Positions 8,394-16,631 are shown, numbered from the stretch's first letter. The stretch is DNA of 64,000 bases from Streptomyces pilosus (GCF_014649835.1 NZ_BMTU01000010.1:186001-250000), one strand, 5' to 3'. Notes: generated by a model not told the origin, from the letters alone. Program-made: numbers and translations.

Positions 8394-9473
8394 GTGAGCG
8401 GGACCCCCCTGTCGGCCGCGGAGCTGCGCGAACGGCTCTGGCAGGCAGTGATCGAGGGCGGCGAGTTCGAGGCCGTCGACGCGGTGCGCGCCGGTCTCGA
8501 CGCCGGGTGGGAGGAGGAGGCGCTGCTGCTCGACGTCGTCGCGGCGGTGCAGGAGAGGATCGGTGCCGAATGGGCCGCCGACCGGATCACCGTGGCGCAG
8601 GAGCACGCCGCCACGGCCATCAACGAACGCGTGATCACCGCCCTCGTCCACCGCCGGCCGGCGGACCGGCCCGCCGGCCCGTACCGCGGGCGGGTGACGG
8701 TCAGCTGCGTGGACGGCGAGTGGCACGCCTTCCCGGCCCGGCTCGTCGCCGAGGTGCTGCGGCTGCGCGGCTGGCGGGTGGACTACCTGGGCGCCCAGAC
8801 GCCCACCCCGCATCTCGTCGCCCACCAGCACCGCACCAACTCCGACGCCGTCCTGCTCTCCGGGTCGATCTCCACGCACCTGCCGGCCGCGCACGCGGCG
8901 ATCACGGCCTGTCAGGCGGTCGGAGTGCCGGTGGTGGCCGGCGGCAGGGCCTTCGGCGCGGACGGCCGGTACGCACGGGCGCTGGGCGCCGACGCATGGG
9001 CCCCGGACGCCCGCGGCGCGGCCGCCGCGCTGGAGGCCGGTCTGGCGCGTCCCGCGGCGGCCCGGAACACGGTCGACGACCTGCCGCACCTGGCGGACCA
9101 GGAGTACACGATGGTCGTCCGGTCCCGCAGCCGCCTGGTCAAGCAGGTGCTGGCGGACCTGGAGAGCCGGTTCCCGGCGATGGGCGCCTACAGCGACGCG
9201 CAGCGGGAGCGGACCGCCGAGGACCTGGTCCACATCATGGACTTCCTGGCCACCGCCCTGTACCTGGACGACGCGGAGGTGTTCACCGGCTTCCTGCGGT
9301 GGACCGCCGAGGTGCTCACGGCGCGCGGTGTTCCGGTGCACTCCCTGGTGTCGGGGCTCGACATCATCGGTGAGCAGTTGCACGACTTCCCGCGGGGGCT
9401 GCGTCTCGTCCGCGAGGGCGCGGCCGCCCTGCGCGACGGGGCGGCCGCCGGCGCCGCCGGCACCGCGGTATGA
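8394..9473 (+). CDS. B12-binding protein with CarH-type photoreceptor signatures
   Basis: 359-aa cobalamin-binding sensor. Residues ~1-85 form the helical cap and contain Wx9EH (W60, E70, H71), the motif that holds adenosylcobalamin in CarH/LitR photoreceptors. Residues ~95-215 are the Rossmann-like B12-binding domain, with E109-W110-H111 (ExH, the CarH variant of DxHxxG) and later segments WRVDYLGAQTP and LLSGSISTHLPAAHAAI. There is no MerR DNA-binding domain; instead a ~145-residue C-terminal helical region follows. GTG 8394 is the start, after GGAGGACGGT. It overlaps the STAS gene by ATGA and follows the SpoIIE phosphatase, so it probably feeds a light or corrinoid signal into partner switching. 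Cofactor binding is inferred. Confidence 0.88.
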   Translation: MSGTPLSAAELRERLWQAVIEGGEFEAVDAVRAGLDAGWEEEALLLDVVAAVQERIGAEWAADRITVAQEHAATAINERVITALVHRRPADRPAGPYRGRVTVSCVDGEWHAFPARLVAEVLRLRGWRVDYLGAQTPTPHLVAHQHRTNSDAVLLSGSISTHLPAAHAAITACQAVGVPVVAGGRAFGADGRYARALGADAWAPDARGAAAALEAGLARPAAARNTVDDLPHLADQEYTMVVRSRSRLVKQVLADLESRFPAMGAYSDAQRERTAEDLVHIMDFLATALYLDDAEVFTGFLRWTAEVLTARGVPVHSLVSGLDIIGEQLHDFPRGLRLVREGAAALRDGAAAGAAGTAV

Positions 9474-9865
9474 ACGGGGTCCGTCACGCCGGCGTCCACC
9501 CGGAGCACGACCCGGGAACGGCCACACTGACGGTGCGCGTGAGCGGGGAGCTCGACGACACCTGCGGCGCGCAGCTCACCGCCGTGGTCGTGGCGCACCT
9601 GAGCGGCCCGGCGCCGTCGCGCACCGTGCGGCTGGACTTCCGCGAGCTGGTGGGCGTCGACGCGCTGGGGCTGGCCGCGCTGCTCATGATCCACCGTCAC
9701 ACCAGCGCCGCGCGTGCGGTGCTGCACCTGGACAACCGGCCCGCGGTCCTCGAACGACTCCTGTGCCAGACGAACGTCCTGGACCATCTCACGGCCGCGG
9801 ACCCCGCGGAGGCGCCGCCGGCCACCGCGGGCTCCGCTGAGCATCCCGGTTCCGGCGGCGGCTGA
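9470..9865 (+). CDS. STAS-domain anti-anti-sigma-like protein lacking the phosphoacceptor serine
   Basis: 131-aa single STAS domain (residues ~10-105), the class of protein that frees sigma factors by binding their anti-sigma partners. In SpoIIAA/RsbV the phosphorylated serine lies in D-S-S-G-L; here the same position reads VGVDALGLAAL, with both serines replaced by Ala and Leu. It therefore may not be regulated by phosphorylation, or may be a scaffold of the RsbR/RsbS kind. ATG overlaps the stop of the B12-sensor gene (ATGA), which means translational coupling. The C-terminal ~25 residues are disordered Pro/Ala/Gly. Confidence 0.88.
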   Translation: MNGVRHAGVHPEHDPGTATLTVRVSGELDDTCGAQLTAVVVAHLSGPAPSRTVRLDFRELVGVDALGLAALLMIHRHTSAARAVLHLDNRPAVLERLLCQTNVLDHLTAADPAEAPPATAGSAEHPGSGGG

Positions 9866-9879
9866 GCCGGGCCGGCGTG

Positions 9880-10611
9880 TCACCGGCCGGGCCCGCTCCC
9901 GGTGCGGGGGCGGCGGCCGACGAAGGTGTGGGTGATGCCCGTCTGCCATCCCGGCATCGGCAGGGCGCGCACCGCGTCGAAGCCCGCCGCGCGCAGCCGG
10001 GCGGCGAAACGGCCGGCGGTGTCGAACTCCAGGACGCTGCGCCGCAGATGGCGGTACAGCTCGCCGTCGCCGAGCGCGCCGGCGGCCGGCTGGACGATGC
10101 CGCGGGAGACCAGGTTCCACACCAGGCGGTCGGAGCGCCGGCCGCCGAGGGTGTACTCGTGCACGCCCAGCCTCCCGCCGGGGGACAGCAGCCGGCGCAC
10201 GGTGGTGAGCACGGCGTCGGGGTCGGCCACGTTGCGCAGCAGGTAGGCCGCGAACACCGCGTCGAACGGGCCCCGCACCCCGGCCCCGTCCAAGGCTTCC
10301 GCCGGTGCCCGCAGGAAGGTCACCCGGTCCGTCCAGGGTTTGGCCGCGGCCCGTTCGAGCATGCCGGCGGAGGCGTCCACGCCGACGATGCGCGCGCCGG
10401 GCAGCACGGCGGCGAGCGCGGCGGTCGACGCGCCGGTGCCGCAGCCGAGGTCCAGGACGCGCAGTCCCTCGCCCCGGTGCGGGAGCCCCAGGCGGCGTGC
10501 CGAGCGGCGCAGGTGGGCGTGGTAGCCGGGGTTGGCGGCCACCAGGGCGTCGTAACTGCGGGACGCGTGGTCGAACGCGGTGGCGAGACGGCCGTCGCGC
10601 AGCAGGATCAT
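9880..10611 (-). CDS. Class I SAM-dependent methyltransferase (UbiE-like)
   Basis: 243-aa methyltransferase with motif I VLDLGCGTGAS (around residue 53), the acidic end of beta-2 IVGVDAS, and a post-motif segment LLRNVADPDAVL typical of the UbiE/menaquinone methyltransferase subgroup. It would methylate a small molecule, perhaps a quinone-like or lipid substrate. ATG 10611. It is the last gene of a minus-strand series with SDR, unknown protein, FAD oxidoreductase, SRPBCC and MpaB-like oxygenase; a gap of 142 bases separates it from the SDR gene, so it may have its own promoter. Converges with the STAS gene 14 bases away. Confidence 0.88.
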   Translation of the reverse strand: MILLRDGRLATAFDHASRSYDALVAANPGYHAHLRRSARRLGLPHRGEGLRVLDLGCGTGASTAALAAVLPGARIVGVDASAGMLERAAAKPWTDRVTFLRAPAEALDGAGVRGPFDAVFAAYLLRNVADPDAVLTTVRRLLSPGGRLGVHEYTLGGRRSDRLVWNLVSRGIVQPAAGALGDGELYRHLRRSVLEFDTAGRFAARLRAAGFDAVRALPMPGWQTGITHTFVGRRPRTGSGPGR

Positions 10612-10753
10612 GCGGTCTCCCGGGGCGGAGGGGCGGGGCGGTTGCCGGTGTCAGGGGCGGGCGCACGGGGCGTGCGGCTCAGGGCGCCCCGGCCGTCGCG
10701 GGAGCCGGGCGGTGGCCGCCGGCCGGCGGCCACCGCCCCCACCCCGGGCCGGG

Positions 10754-11638
10754 TCACCGGCCGGGGCGGGTGGCGGTGCGGTCGGCCGCGCCGCCGGCGC
10801 CCAGGAGCCCGGTGTGGTGCAGGGGGTCGCGGGCCTCCAGGCGGGCCAGCTTCCCGCGGGTCGCGCGCAGCACCACCGGGGGCAGCGCGGTGCGCGCCAT
10901 CTGAGCCAGGCGCAGCCAGCGCGGTACGTAGACGGCCCTTCTCCGGTGTTCCACGGCCGCCCCGAGCCGGACGGCGACCTCGTCGACGGGGTGCAGCCGT
11001 CCGGCCGGCGGCGGCATCCGTCCGCGCAGCTCCCTCATGACGGGGTGGCGGTCCGCGTCGCGGATCATGTCGGTGTCGGTCCAGCCGAGGTAGCCGATGC
11101 CGACGGCGACACCCTGGTGGGCCACTTCCGCGCGCAGGGCGTGGGCGAAGGCCTCCGCACCGGCCTTGGAGGCGCAGTAGGCGCTCATCATCGGGGCGGC
11201 TCCGATCGAGGCCAGCGAGCCGACCTGGAGGTAGTAGCCCCGCGTGGCCAGCAGGTCCGGGAGGAAGGCCCGGGCCGTGGCCGCGCTGCCCGTCAGGTTG
11301 ACGTCGATCACGCGTCGCCACAGCTCCGGGTCGGAGGTGGCGAACGGGCCGCCCTCGGCGACGGCGGCGTTGGCGACGACGGCGGAGGGGGTGCCGAGGC
11401 GTGTCCTGACCTGTTCGGCGGCCGCGTCCAGCGCGGTGTCGTCGGTGACGTCGACCTCGCAGGCCAGTGCCGCCGTGGGCAGGCTGCCGGCCACCGCCTC
11501 CAGGCGGGCCCGCTCGTGCCCGAGGAGCGCGACGCGGGCGCCGCGCCGGGCGAGGTCGCGGGCCAGGGCGGCGCCGATGCCCCGCCCGGCGCCCGTCACC
11601 ACGACGGTGCGGCCGCGCAGCGGGGCCGGGCTCCTCAT
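10754..11638 (-). CDS. Short-chain dehydrogenase/reductase
   Basis: 294-aa classical SDR. Residues ~11-20 TGAGRGIGAA bind NAD(P); VANAAVAEG replaces the NNAG motif; the catalytic Ser is in QVGSLAS and the Tyr-Lys pair in YCASK. The ~50-residue C-terminal extension after the Rossmann fold (PRWLRLAQMARTALPP) is hydrophobic-basic and suggests membrane association, as in lipid-active SDRs. The ATG overlaps the stop of the upstream unknown gene (ATGA), so the two are coupled. Substrate unknown. Confidence 0.9.
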   Translation of the reverse strand: MRSPAPLRGRTVVVTGAGRGIGAALARDLARRGARVALLGHERARLEAVAGSLPTAALACEVDVTDDTALDAAAEQVRTRLGTPSAVVANAAVAEGGPFATSDPELWRRVIDVNLTGSAATARAFLPDLLATRGYYLQVGSLASIGAAPMMSAYCASKAGAEAFAHALRAEVAHQGVAVGIGYLGWTDTDMIRDADRHPVMRELRGRMPPPAGRLHPVDEVAVRLGAAVEHRRRAVYVPRWLRLAQMARTALPPVVLRATRGKLARLEARDPLHHTGLLGAGGAADRTATRPGR

Positions 11639-12108
11639 CGGGCGTCCCCGCCCCGGGCCTGCGGGGTGGATTCGGGGCGGGCCGTGTGGTCGGGGTGACC
11701 GGCCGTGCGGCGGGACTCCTTCATCTCCGCCTCGTACAGGTGGTCCCGGCCGTCGGCGAGTTCCTCGACGGCGCCCTGCTCGATCTCCTTGAACGGCTGG
11801 TAGTAGGTGGTGTCGTAGGCCTCGACGATCTGGAAGGTCCAGTGGCCCGGGATGACGTTGCGGCCGAGGACCTGGGTGCGCACCGTCTCGGCCCAGTCCG
11901 GGTGCCCGGCCTTGCGCAGCAGCTCGACCGCGCGGTCGAGTTCGAGGTCGGCCGTGCCGGTGAGCTGGTGGAAGCTGTAGAGGTGCCCTCTGGCCCGTTC
12001 GGTGGTCTCCAGGGCCTTGGACAGCGACCCGAGCGCCTCCACCGTCTCGTCGCTGACGCCTTCGGGGCGCCGGTGGGCGCGGTCGGGGCCGTCGTGGTGT
12101 CCGGTCAT
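11635..12108 (-). CDS. Helical protein of unknown function in oxidoreductase operon
   Basis: 157 aa, no recognised catalytic motif. The central part (residues ~20-115) is helical with a striking segment RNVIPGHWTFQIVEAYD followed by TTYYQPFKEIEQ; the ends are disordered. The aromatic-rich core and its constant company of redox enzymes suggest an accessory or substrate-carrying role, but this is inference. The start is ATG 12108 (GGCGGAGACG upstream). Its stop overlaps the SDR start by 4 bases. Confidence 0.7.
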   Translation of the reverse strand: MTGHHDGPDRAHRRPEGVSDETVEALGSLSKALETTERARGHLYSFHQLTGTADLELDRAVELLRKAGHPDWAETVRTQVLGRNVIPGHWTFQIVEAYDTTYYQPFKEIEQGAVEELADGRDHLYEAEMKESRRTAGHPDHTARPESTPQARGGDAR

Positions 12109-12161
12109 CGTCTCGTCTCCGCCTGTGCTCGATCTCGTCCCGGGGCCGGTGTGCCCGACGG

Positions 12162-13811
12162 TCATCCGCCGTCGGCCCGCTCTCCCCTGTCCGGCTGCCT
12201 GCGGCCCGTGCGGTCGCGGTGGGCGAGCAGGCGCTGTACCCCCGTCAGCGCGGGCGCCAGGGGCCGGCGCAGCGCGGCACGGGCGGCGTTGGCGCCCGGC
12301 GCGCCGTGCACGCCGCCGCCCGGATGGGCGCCGGCGGAGGCCAGGTACAGGCCCTTGACGGGGGTCTCGGGTCGCCCGGTGCCGGGGGCCGGGCGGAAGA
12401 AGAGCTGCTGGTGCATGGCCGCGGTGCCGCCGTTGATGGCGCCGCCGTGCAGATTCCGGTCGAGAGCCTGGAGGGCGGGCGGGGCCAGGATGCGCCGGGC
12501 CTTGATCCTGGCGCGGAAGCCGGGCGCGAAGCGTTCCACCTGGCGTTCCACACGGTCGGCCATGACCTCCTGTTCCCGGGCGTCCCAGGAGCCCGTGAGT
12601 GACTCCCCGCCGGCGTCGCCCGTGATGCGGTGCGGCACGTGGGTGTAGGCCCAGGCGGACTCGGTGCCCCGGGGGGAGCGGGAGGCGTCGGAGGTCGTCA
12701 TCTGGCCGAACAGGCTGAAGGGCCGGTCGGGGACGTGGCGGGTGGCGAGCTGGGCCGCGAAGCGGGTGAGTTCGTCGAGTCCGTCCGCGAGGTGGACGGT
12801 GCCGGCGCCCGCGGCCTGCTCGCAGGTCCACGGGACCGGCCCGTCGAGCGCCCAGTCGACCTTGAAGGTGGCGAAGTCCCACTCGAAGCGCCGCAGGTCG
12901 GCCAGCAGCTGGGCCGGCAGGTGCTCGGGAGCGACGAGGTCCCCGTACAGGGCGGGCACGGCCACGTCGGCGAGCACGGCGCGGTCCGCCGCGACCGTCT
13001 CGCCGCCGGCCGTGCGCACTCCGGTGGCCCGGCCGTCGCGCACCAGCACCTGGTCGACGCGCTGTCCGCAGCGCAGCACTCCGCCGAGCGACTCCAGGCG
13101 CCGTACCAGGGCCTCGGTGAGCGCTCCGGAGCCGCCGGCCGGCACCGGGAAGCCGTAGGTCTGCCCGAGCATCGACATCAGCCAGCCGAAGCCGCCGCTG
13201 CCCGCGGCCTCCGGAGCCAGGTCGGCGTGGAGCGCGTTGCCGCCCAGCAGCAGTCCTCCGCCTTCGCCCCGGAACTCCTCCTCCGCCATGCGGCGCACCG
13301 GCAGGACCAGGGTGCGTGCCATGCGGAGCCCTCCCGTGCCACGCAGCCGCAGGGCCAGCCGGGCCCCCGAGCGGACGGGCGGGAACGGGGTGAACAGGGC
13401 GTCCAGGAGGTCGGGGCGCAGGGTCTCCCACACGTCGTGCAGCCGGCGCCAGGCCGCGCCGTCGCCCGGGGCGAAGGAGTCCAGCGAGTCGGCGGTGACG
13501 TCGACCCGGCGGTCGAGCACCGCGCACCGGCCGTCGCTCAGCGGGTGCGCGACGACGTGCGGGGCGTGGCTCCAGCGCAGACCGTGGCGCTCCAGGTGCA
13601 GCCCGGAGACGACCGGGGAGGCGGCGGCCAGCGGGTAGAAGGAGCTGCAGAGATCGCTGACGAAGCCGGGGTCGACGCCCCGGTCGTGGCGGACGGCGCC
13701 GCCGGGTCCGGGCTGCTCCTCCAGTACCTCCACGCTCCAGCCGGCGTCGGCGAGCAGGTTCGCCGCGACCAGTCCGTTGGGCCCGGCCCCGATCACCACC
13801 GCGTCAGGCAC
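12162..13811 (-). CDS. FAD-dependent oxidoreductase of the phytoene desaturase (CrtI/PYROXD2) superfamily
   Basis: 549-aa flavoprotein. The N-terminus AVVIGAGPNGLVAANLLADAG is the dinucleotide-binding GxGxxG motif, followed by the VLEEQPGPGGAV loop; the C-terminal FAD-binding motif is GLYLASAGAHPGGGVHGAPG (residues ~490-510). This combination is typical of CrtI-like desaturases and the PYROXD2 branch, which act on isoprenoid or lipid-like substrates. No carotenoid synthase or prenyltransferase is present in the window, so a carotenoid role is not supported. Its first codons overlap the end of the SRPBCC gene by 8 bases. Confidence 0.9.
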   Translation of the reverse strand: MPDAVVIGAGPNGLVAANLLADAGWSVEVLEEQPGPGGAVRHDRGVDPGFVSDLCSSFYPLAAASPVVSGLHLERHGLRWSHAPHVVAHPLSDGRCAVLDRRVDVTADSLDSFAPGDGAAWRRLHDVWETLRPDLLDALFTPFPPVRSGARLALRLRGTGGLRMARTLVLPVRRMAEEEFRGEGGGLLLGGNALHADLAPEAAGSGGFGWLMSMLGQTYGFPVPAGGSGALTEALVRRLESLGGVLRCGQRVDQVLVRDGRATGVRTAGGETVAADRAVLADVAVPALYGDLVAPEHLPAQLLADLRRFEWDFATFKVDWALDGPVPWTCEQAAGAGTVHLADGLDELTRFAAQLATRHVPDRPFSLFGQMTTSDASRSPRGTESAWAYTHVPHRITGDAGGESLTGSWDAREQEVMADRVERQVERFAPGFRARIKARRILAPPALQALDRNLHGGAINGGTAAMHQQLFFRPAPGTGRPETPVKGLYLASAGAHPGGGVHGAPGANAARAALRRPLAPALTGVQRLLAHRDRTGRRQPDRGERADGG

Positions 13812-14310
13812 GGGCGCCTCCCGCGTCGCTCTGCGGTGCGACGACCTGCCCCATGGGACGGCGCCGCTCCTGCTCCGCGGCCTCGGCCTCGCAGAGGTCC
13901 GCCAGGCGGGCGAGCATCGCGCGGTGGCGGATCTGGATCAGTGCTTCCACGGCCACGTTGTGCACCCGGCCGCCCGCGCCGCGCAGCGGATGCTCGTCGA
14001 CCTTCACCAGGCTGTGGTCGCCCCAGGTGTGCACCTCGATGGCGACCCTGGCCGTGCCGAGCGGTCCCGCCTTGGCCTCGAGCTCCAGGACCTCGCCGGG
14101 TACGCAGCGCCGGACGACGGTCTCGTTGTGCAGCGTGACGGGCCCCAGGCGGATCTCGTAGCCGATCGCGGAGCCGAGCTGCGGCCAGTGCCCGCGCACG
14201 GGTTCGGACGACGACGTCCCCACGACCCAGTCCGCGTACCGTGTGCCGTCCTCGAGAACGGTCCACACGGACCGCGGGCTCGCTTTGATCAGACGATGAC
14301 GCACCGCCAC
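13804..14310 (-). CDS. SRPBCC (START-like) ligand-binding protein
   Basis: 168-aa helix-grip protein of the polyketide cyclase/Bet v1-like superfamily: VRHRLIKASPRSVWTVLEDG at the start is the standard first strand-helix, and W-x-Q-L-G and EIRLGPVTLHNETVV follow. These bind hydrophobic ligands or catalyse cyclisation/aromatisation. A longer frame reaches 14349, but GTG 14310 has GGGAGG six bases upstream. Coupled to the FAD oxidoreductase by overlap; probably presents or handles that enzyme's substrate. Confidence 0.85.
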   Translation of the reverse strand: MAVRHRLIKASPRSVWTVLEDGTRYADWVVGTSSSEPVRGHWPQLGSAIGYEIRLGPVTLHNETVVRRCVPGEVLELEAKAGPLGTARVAIEVHTWGDHSLVKVDEHPLRGAGGRVHNVAVEALIQIRHRAMLARLADLCEAEAAEQERRRPMGQVVAPQSDAGGARA

Positions 14311-14406
14311 TTTCGACCTCCCGTGTACCGTACCGGCGCCGGCCAGCACTGAGTGCCCGCTGCGGCCCGTCTCAACCGGCGGAGCCGCGAAGAGGGCCCG
14401 TCCGGG

Positions 14407-15279
14407 TCAGGCGGGGTCGCGGGCCGGGGCCAGCGCCCAGCGGATGCCCGCGGTGACGGCGGTGCCGAGCGGGCGCACGCACAGGCTCTCGGCGGGGGGC
14501 ACGCGGGGCAGCCGCAGGGCCCGGGAGGCCCACCCGGGCAGGAGGGACACCGCGTTGGCGGCGAGGACGCCGTAGGGCAGCCGGGCGAGCAGGGGGACGG
14601 GCGGGTTGAGCAGCAGGAAGCGGGCGGTGGCACGCGCCTCGGGGGTGGCGCGCAGTTCGGGACGGTAGGCGGCCAGCCGCTCGTCGAGACCGGCCCGGTC
14701 CACCGGCGGGTCGGGCACGCCGAGGGCGGTGGCGATGCGGGCCATGTCGGCGACGTACGCGTCGCAGCCCCGTGCGTCCAGGGGGTGGGCGCCGTAGCGC
14801 TGGTGGGCGCGCAGGAAGCAGTCGACCTCCGCGACGTGGACCCAGCACAGCAGCCGGGGGTCGGCGGCCCGGTACTCCTCACCGTCGGCGGTGATGCCGC
14901 GCACCGTCTCGTGGACGGCCCGCACCCGGTCGACGGCCCGCTGGGCGCTGTCGGCGGTGCCGTAGGTGGTGACGGCGAGGAACGTGCTGGTGCGCTGGAG
15001 GCGCCCCCACGGGTCGCCGCGGAACCCGGAGTGGCCGGCGACCGCCGCCATGGCCAGGGGGTGCAGCGACTGGAGCAGCAGGGCGGACAGACCGCCGATG
15101 AACATCGAGGCGTCCCCGTGCACCCTTCTCACCGGCCGCTCGGGGCCGAACCAGCGCGGGCCCGGGGTGCCGTGGATACGCGCGCGGTTGTCCGGGCCGT
15201 CGGGTCCGGCCACCCTGGAGAAGATCGCGTGGCCGATCCGGTCGCGCAGCACGGTGCCGCCTTCCGTCAGCAGTCCCAT
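14407..15279 (-). CDS. MpaB-family (DUF2236) oxygenase-like protein
   Basis: About 290 aa, DUF2236/latex-clearing-protein superfamily, heme proteins including rubber oxygenase Lcp and the mycophenolic-acid enzyme MpaB'. The core runs from RVHGDASMFIGGLSALLLQS through HPLAMAAVAGHSGFRGDPWG to WVHVAEVDCFLRAHQRYG, with conserved His residues suitable for heme ligation. GTG 15306 gives nine extra residues; ATG 15279 is preferred for its GGCGGAG at proper spacing. It is the promoter-proximal gene of the minus-strand redox operon (14407 down to about 9880). Confidence 0.85.
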   Translation of the reverse strand: MGLLTEGGTVLRDRIGHAIFSRVAGPDGPDNRARIHGTPGPRWFGPERPVRRVHGDASMFIGGLSALLLQSLHPLAMAAVAGHSGFRGDPWGRLQRTSTFLAVTTYGTADSAQRAVDRVRAVHETVRGITADGEEYRAADPRLLCWVHVAEVDCFLRAHQRYGAHPLDARGCDAYVADMARIATALGVPDPPVDRAGLDERLAAYRPELRATPEARATARFLLLNPPVPLLARLPYGVLAANAVSLLPGWASRALRLPRVPPAESLCVRPLGTAVTAGIRWALAPARDPA

Positions 15280-15375
15280 GACTCGCTCCGCCCTCTTCGT
15301 GCCCACGACGGCCGCGGGCGCCCATGGCTTACGTCTGCCCGCGTCCCCTCGGTGTCCACACCGCTCAGGGACCGC

Positions 15376-15642
15376 TCAGGGGACGTCGCCCCACCAGTCG
15401 TACACCTTGCCACCGGGCTGCCGGGGCACGTAGACCGAGCGTCCCCCCGCCCCATAGCGGCCTATCTCGGTGCGCAGGCGGACACCTTCCCCCGGTCCGG
15501 TCTCCTCGCTGCCGGTGACGTCCAGCAGCAGACCGTCCAGCGGCCCGCCGGCCAGTTCCGCGTACGACCGGCCCGCGCGGGGGCCCGGGTCGTCGTGGTC
15601 CGCCCCGTAGACGCGTCCGCGCATGAACTCCAGCTCGTCCAT
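15376..15642 (-). CDS. 88-aa conserved small protein
   Basis: Small acidic protein, MDELEFMRGRVYGADHDDPG at the N-terminus and SVYVPRQPGGKVYDWWGDVP at the C-terminus; the rest is a compact Gly/Leu beta-rich segment. No family assigned. The frame is open to 15954, but upstream codons read as Arg-rich shadow of the adjacent gene; ATG 15642 fits the hydrophilic start. It lies 96 bases upstream of the MpaB-like gene on the same strand and may be its leader gene or independent. Confidence 0.6.
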   Translation of the reverse strand: MDELEFMRGRVYGADHDDPGPRAGRSYAELAGGPLDGLLLDVTGSEETGPGEGVRLRTEIGRYGAGGRSVYVPRQPGGKVYDWWGDVP

Positions 15643-15677
15643 ACCGGCAGGGTGGCATCCGCCACTGACAATCGGTC

Positions 15678-16505
15678 CTAGACCTCCGGGACGCAGACCT
15701 CCCGGTCGTGCGTCCCGCGGCCGGCGGTGTCCGTCTCCCACGGTGCCGGCGCCCGGCCCTCGCTCCAGGCGAGCAGGGCCTCGCGCGGGACGCAGACGAT
15801 GCCGCACTGCGCGGCGTACTCCTCGGCCGGGGCGGTGAACTCGCTGGTGGTGACGACGAGTGCCAGGTCCGCCTCGTGGACGGTGAAGCAGGTGCCGCCG
15901 AAGCGCTGCAGGTCCTGCGAGCCGACCTTGTTGTCGTCGCTGTAGCGCTTGCACTGGATGACGATGCGGCGGCCCCCGGGGGACACCGCGAGCACGTCGG
16001 CCCCGAGGTCACCGGCCCCGCCGACGACCTCCACGTCCGAGCAGCCGTCGCGCACGCACAGGGCCGCGGTCGCCTCCTCGAACTCCTCCGGGCTCAGGGC
16101 GTCGAAGTCGTACACGAACGGCGGGTCGTCCTCGTAGGCAGCCGGCGGGGCGTCGTCCCGGGGCGCGGCCGGCGCCGGCACGGGGGCCGCCGGGGCGGGC
16201 GGCGGCGCGTCCAGGGCGTCGAGGGCCGTGGCCGTCGCCCGGTGCAGCGCCTCGCCCGTCCGGCGGGCTATTCGGGCGGCGGACAGCCGCCTTCTGCGGC
16301 GGTGGGCGAGCAGGGCGGCGACGGTGACGCAGAGCAGTATCGTGACCCACACGGGACGTCGCTGCGCGGCCTCGGCCAGCGCGCGCACCGCGAAGCCGCC
16401 CGCGATCAGGGCGGTGGCGAGCAGGCCGAAGAACATGGCGGTGGCGCGCAGGTCGAAGCGCCGCCGGCGGTACAGCGGACGCGTACGGCGCTGGGGCATG
16501 GTCAC
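15678..16505 (-). CDS. Membrane-anchored Mrr-type restriction endonuclease-like protein
   Basis: 275 aa: two transmembrane helices (about 21-42 and 51-67), a basic stretch, a Pro/Ala linker about 95-125, then a PD-(D/E)xK nuclease domain of the Mrr_cat type, with the catalytic GAGDLGADVLAV and IVIQCKRYS motifs (D...QxK). Mrr-like domains cut methylated or foreign DNA, but the TM-anchored actinobacterial versions have no proven role. GTG 16505 and ATG 16499 are both possible starts. No methylase or specificity subunit is adjacent, so it is not a classical restriction system. Confidence 0.85.
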   Translation of the reverse strand: MTMPQRRTRPLYRRRRFDLRATAMFFGLLATALIAGGFAVRALAEAAQRRPVWVTILLCVTVAALLAHRRRRRLSAARIARRTGEALHRATATALDALDAPPPAPAAPVPAPAAPRDDAPPAAYEDDPPFVYDFDALSPEEFEEATAALCVRDGCSDVEVVGGAGDLGADVLAVSPGGRRIVIQCKRYSDDNKVGSQDLQRFGGTCFTVHEADLALVVTTSEFTAPAEEYAAQCGIVCVPREALLAWSEGRAPAPWETDTAGRGTHDREVCVPEV

Positions 16506-16605
16506 CGTGGTGGTTCCCTTCTCTGGCAGCCGGCACGGCGCGCCCCGGGCTGTGCGGGGCCGCCGATGATCACGTACGCCGTGTGCCCGGGATCGGTCCG
16601 TTCAC

Positions 16606-16631
16606 CTGCGTGCCGCGTCCGCGCGCGGGGT
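16606..16631 (+). promoter_or_regulatory. Near-match to sigma-B promoter
   Basis: GCGT, 16 bases, GGGTAG upstream of the GAF-ANTAR gene at 16674. The last -10 base is G rather than C/T, so the match is partial. Confidence 0.25.

Noticed and set aside
12162..13811. Carotenoid biosynthesis gene (crtI)
   Set aside because: The protein belongs to the CrtI superfamily, but no phytoene synthase, GGPP synthase or cyclase gene is in the window, and similarity is closer to the PYROXD2 branch.
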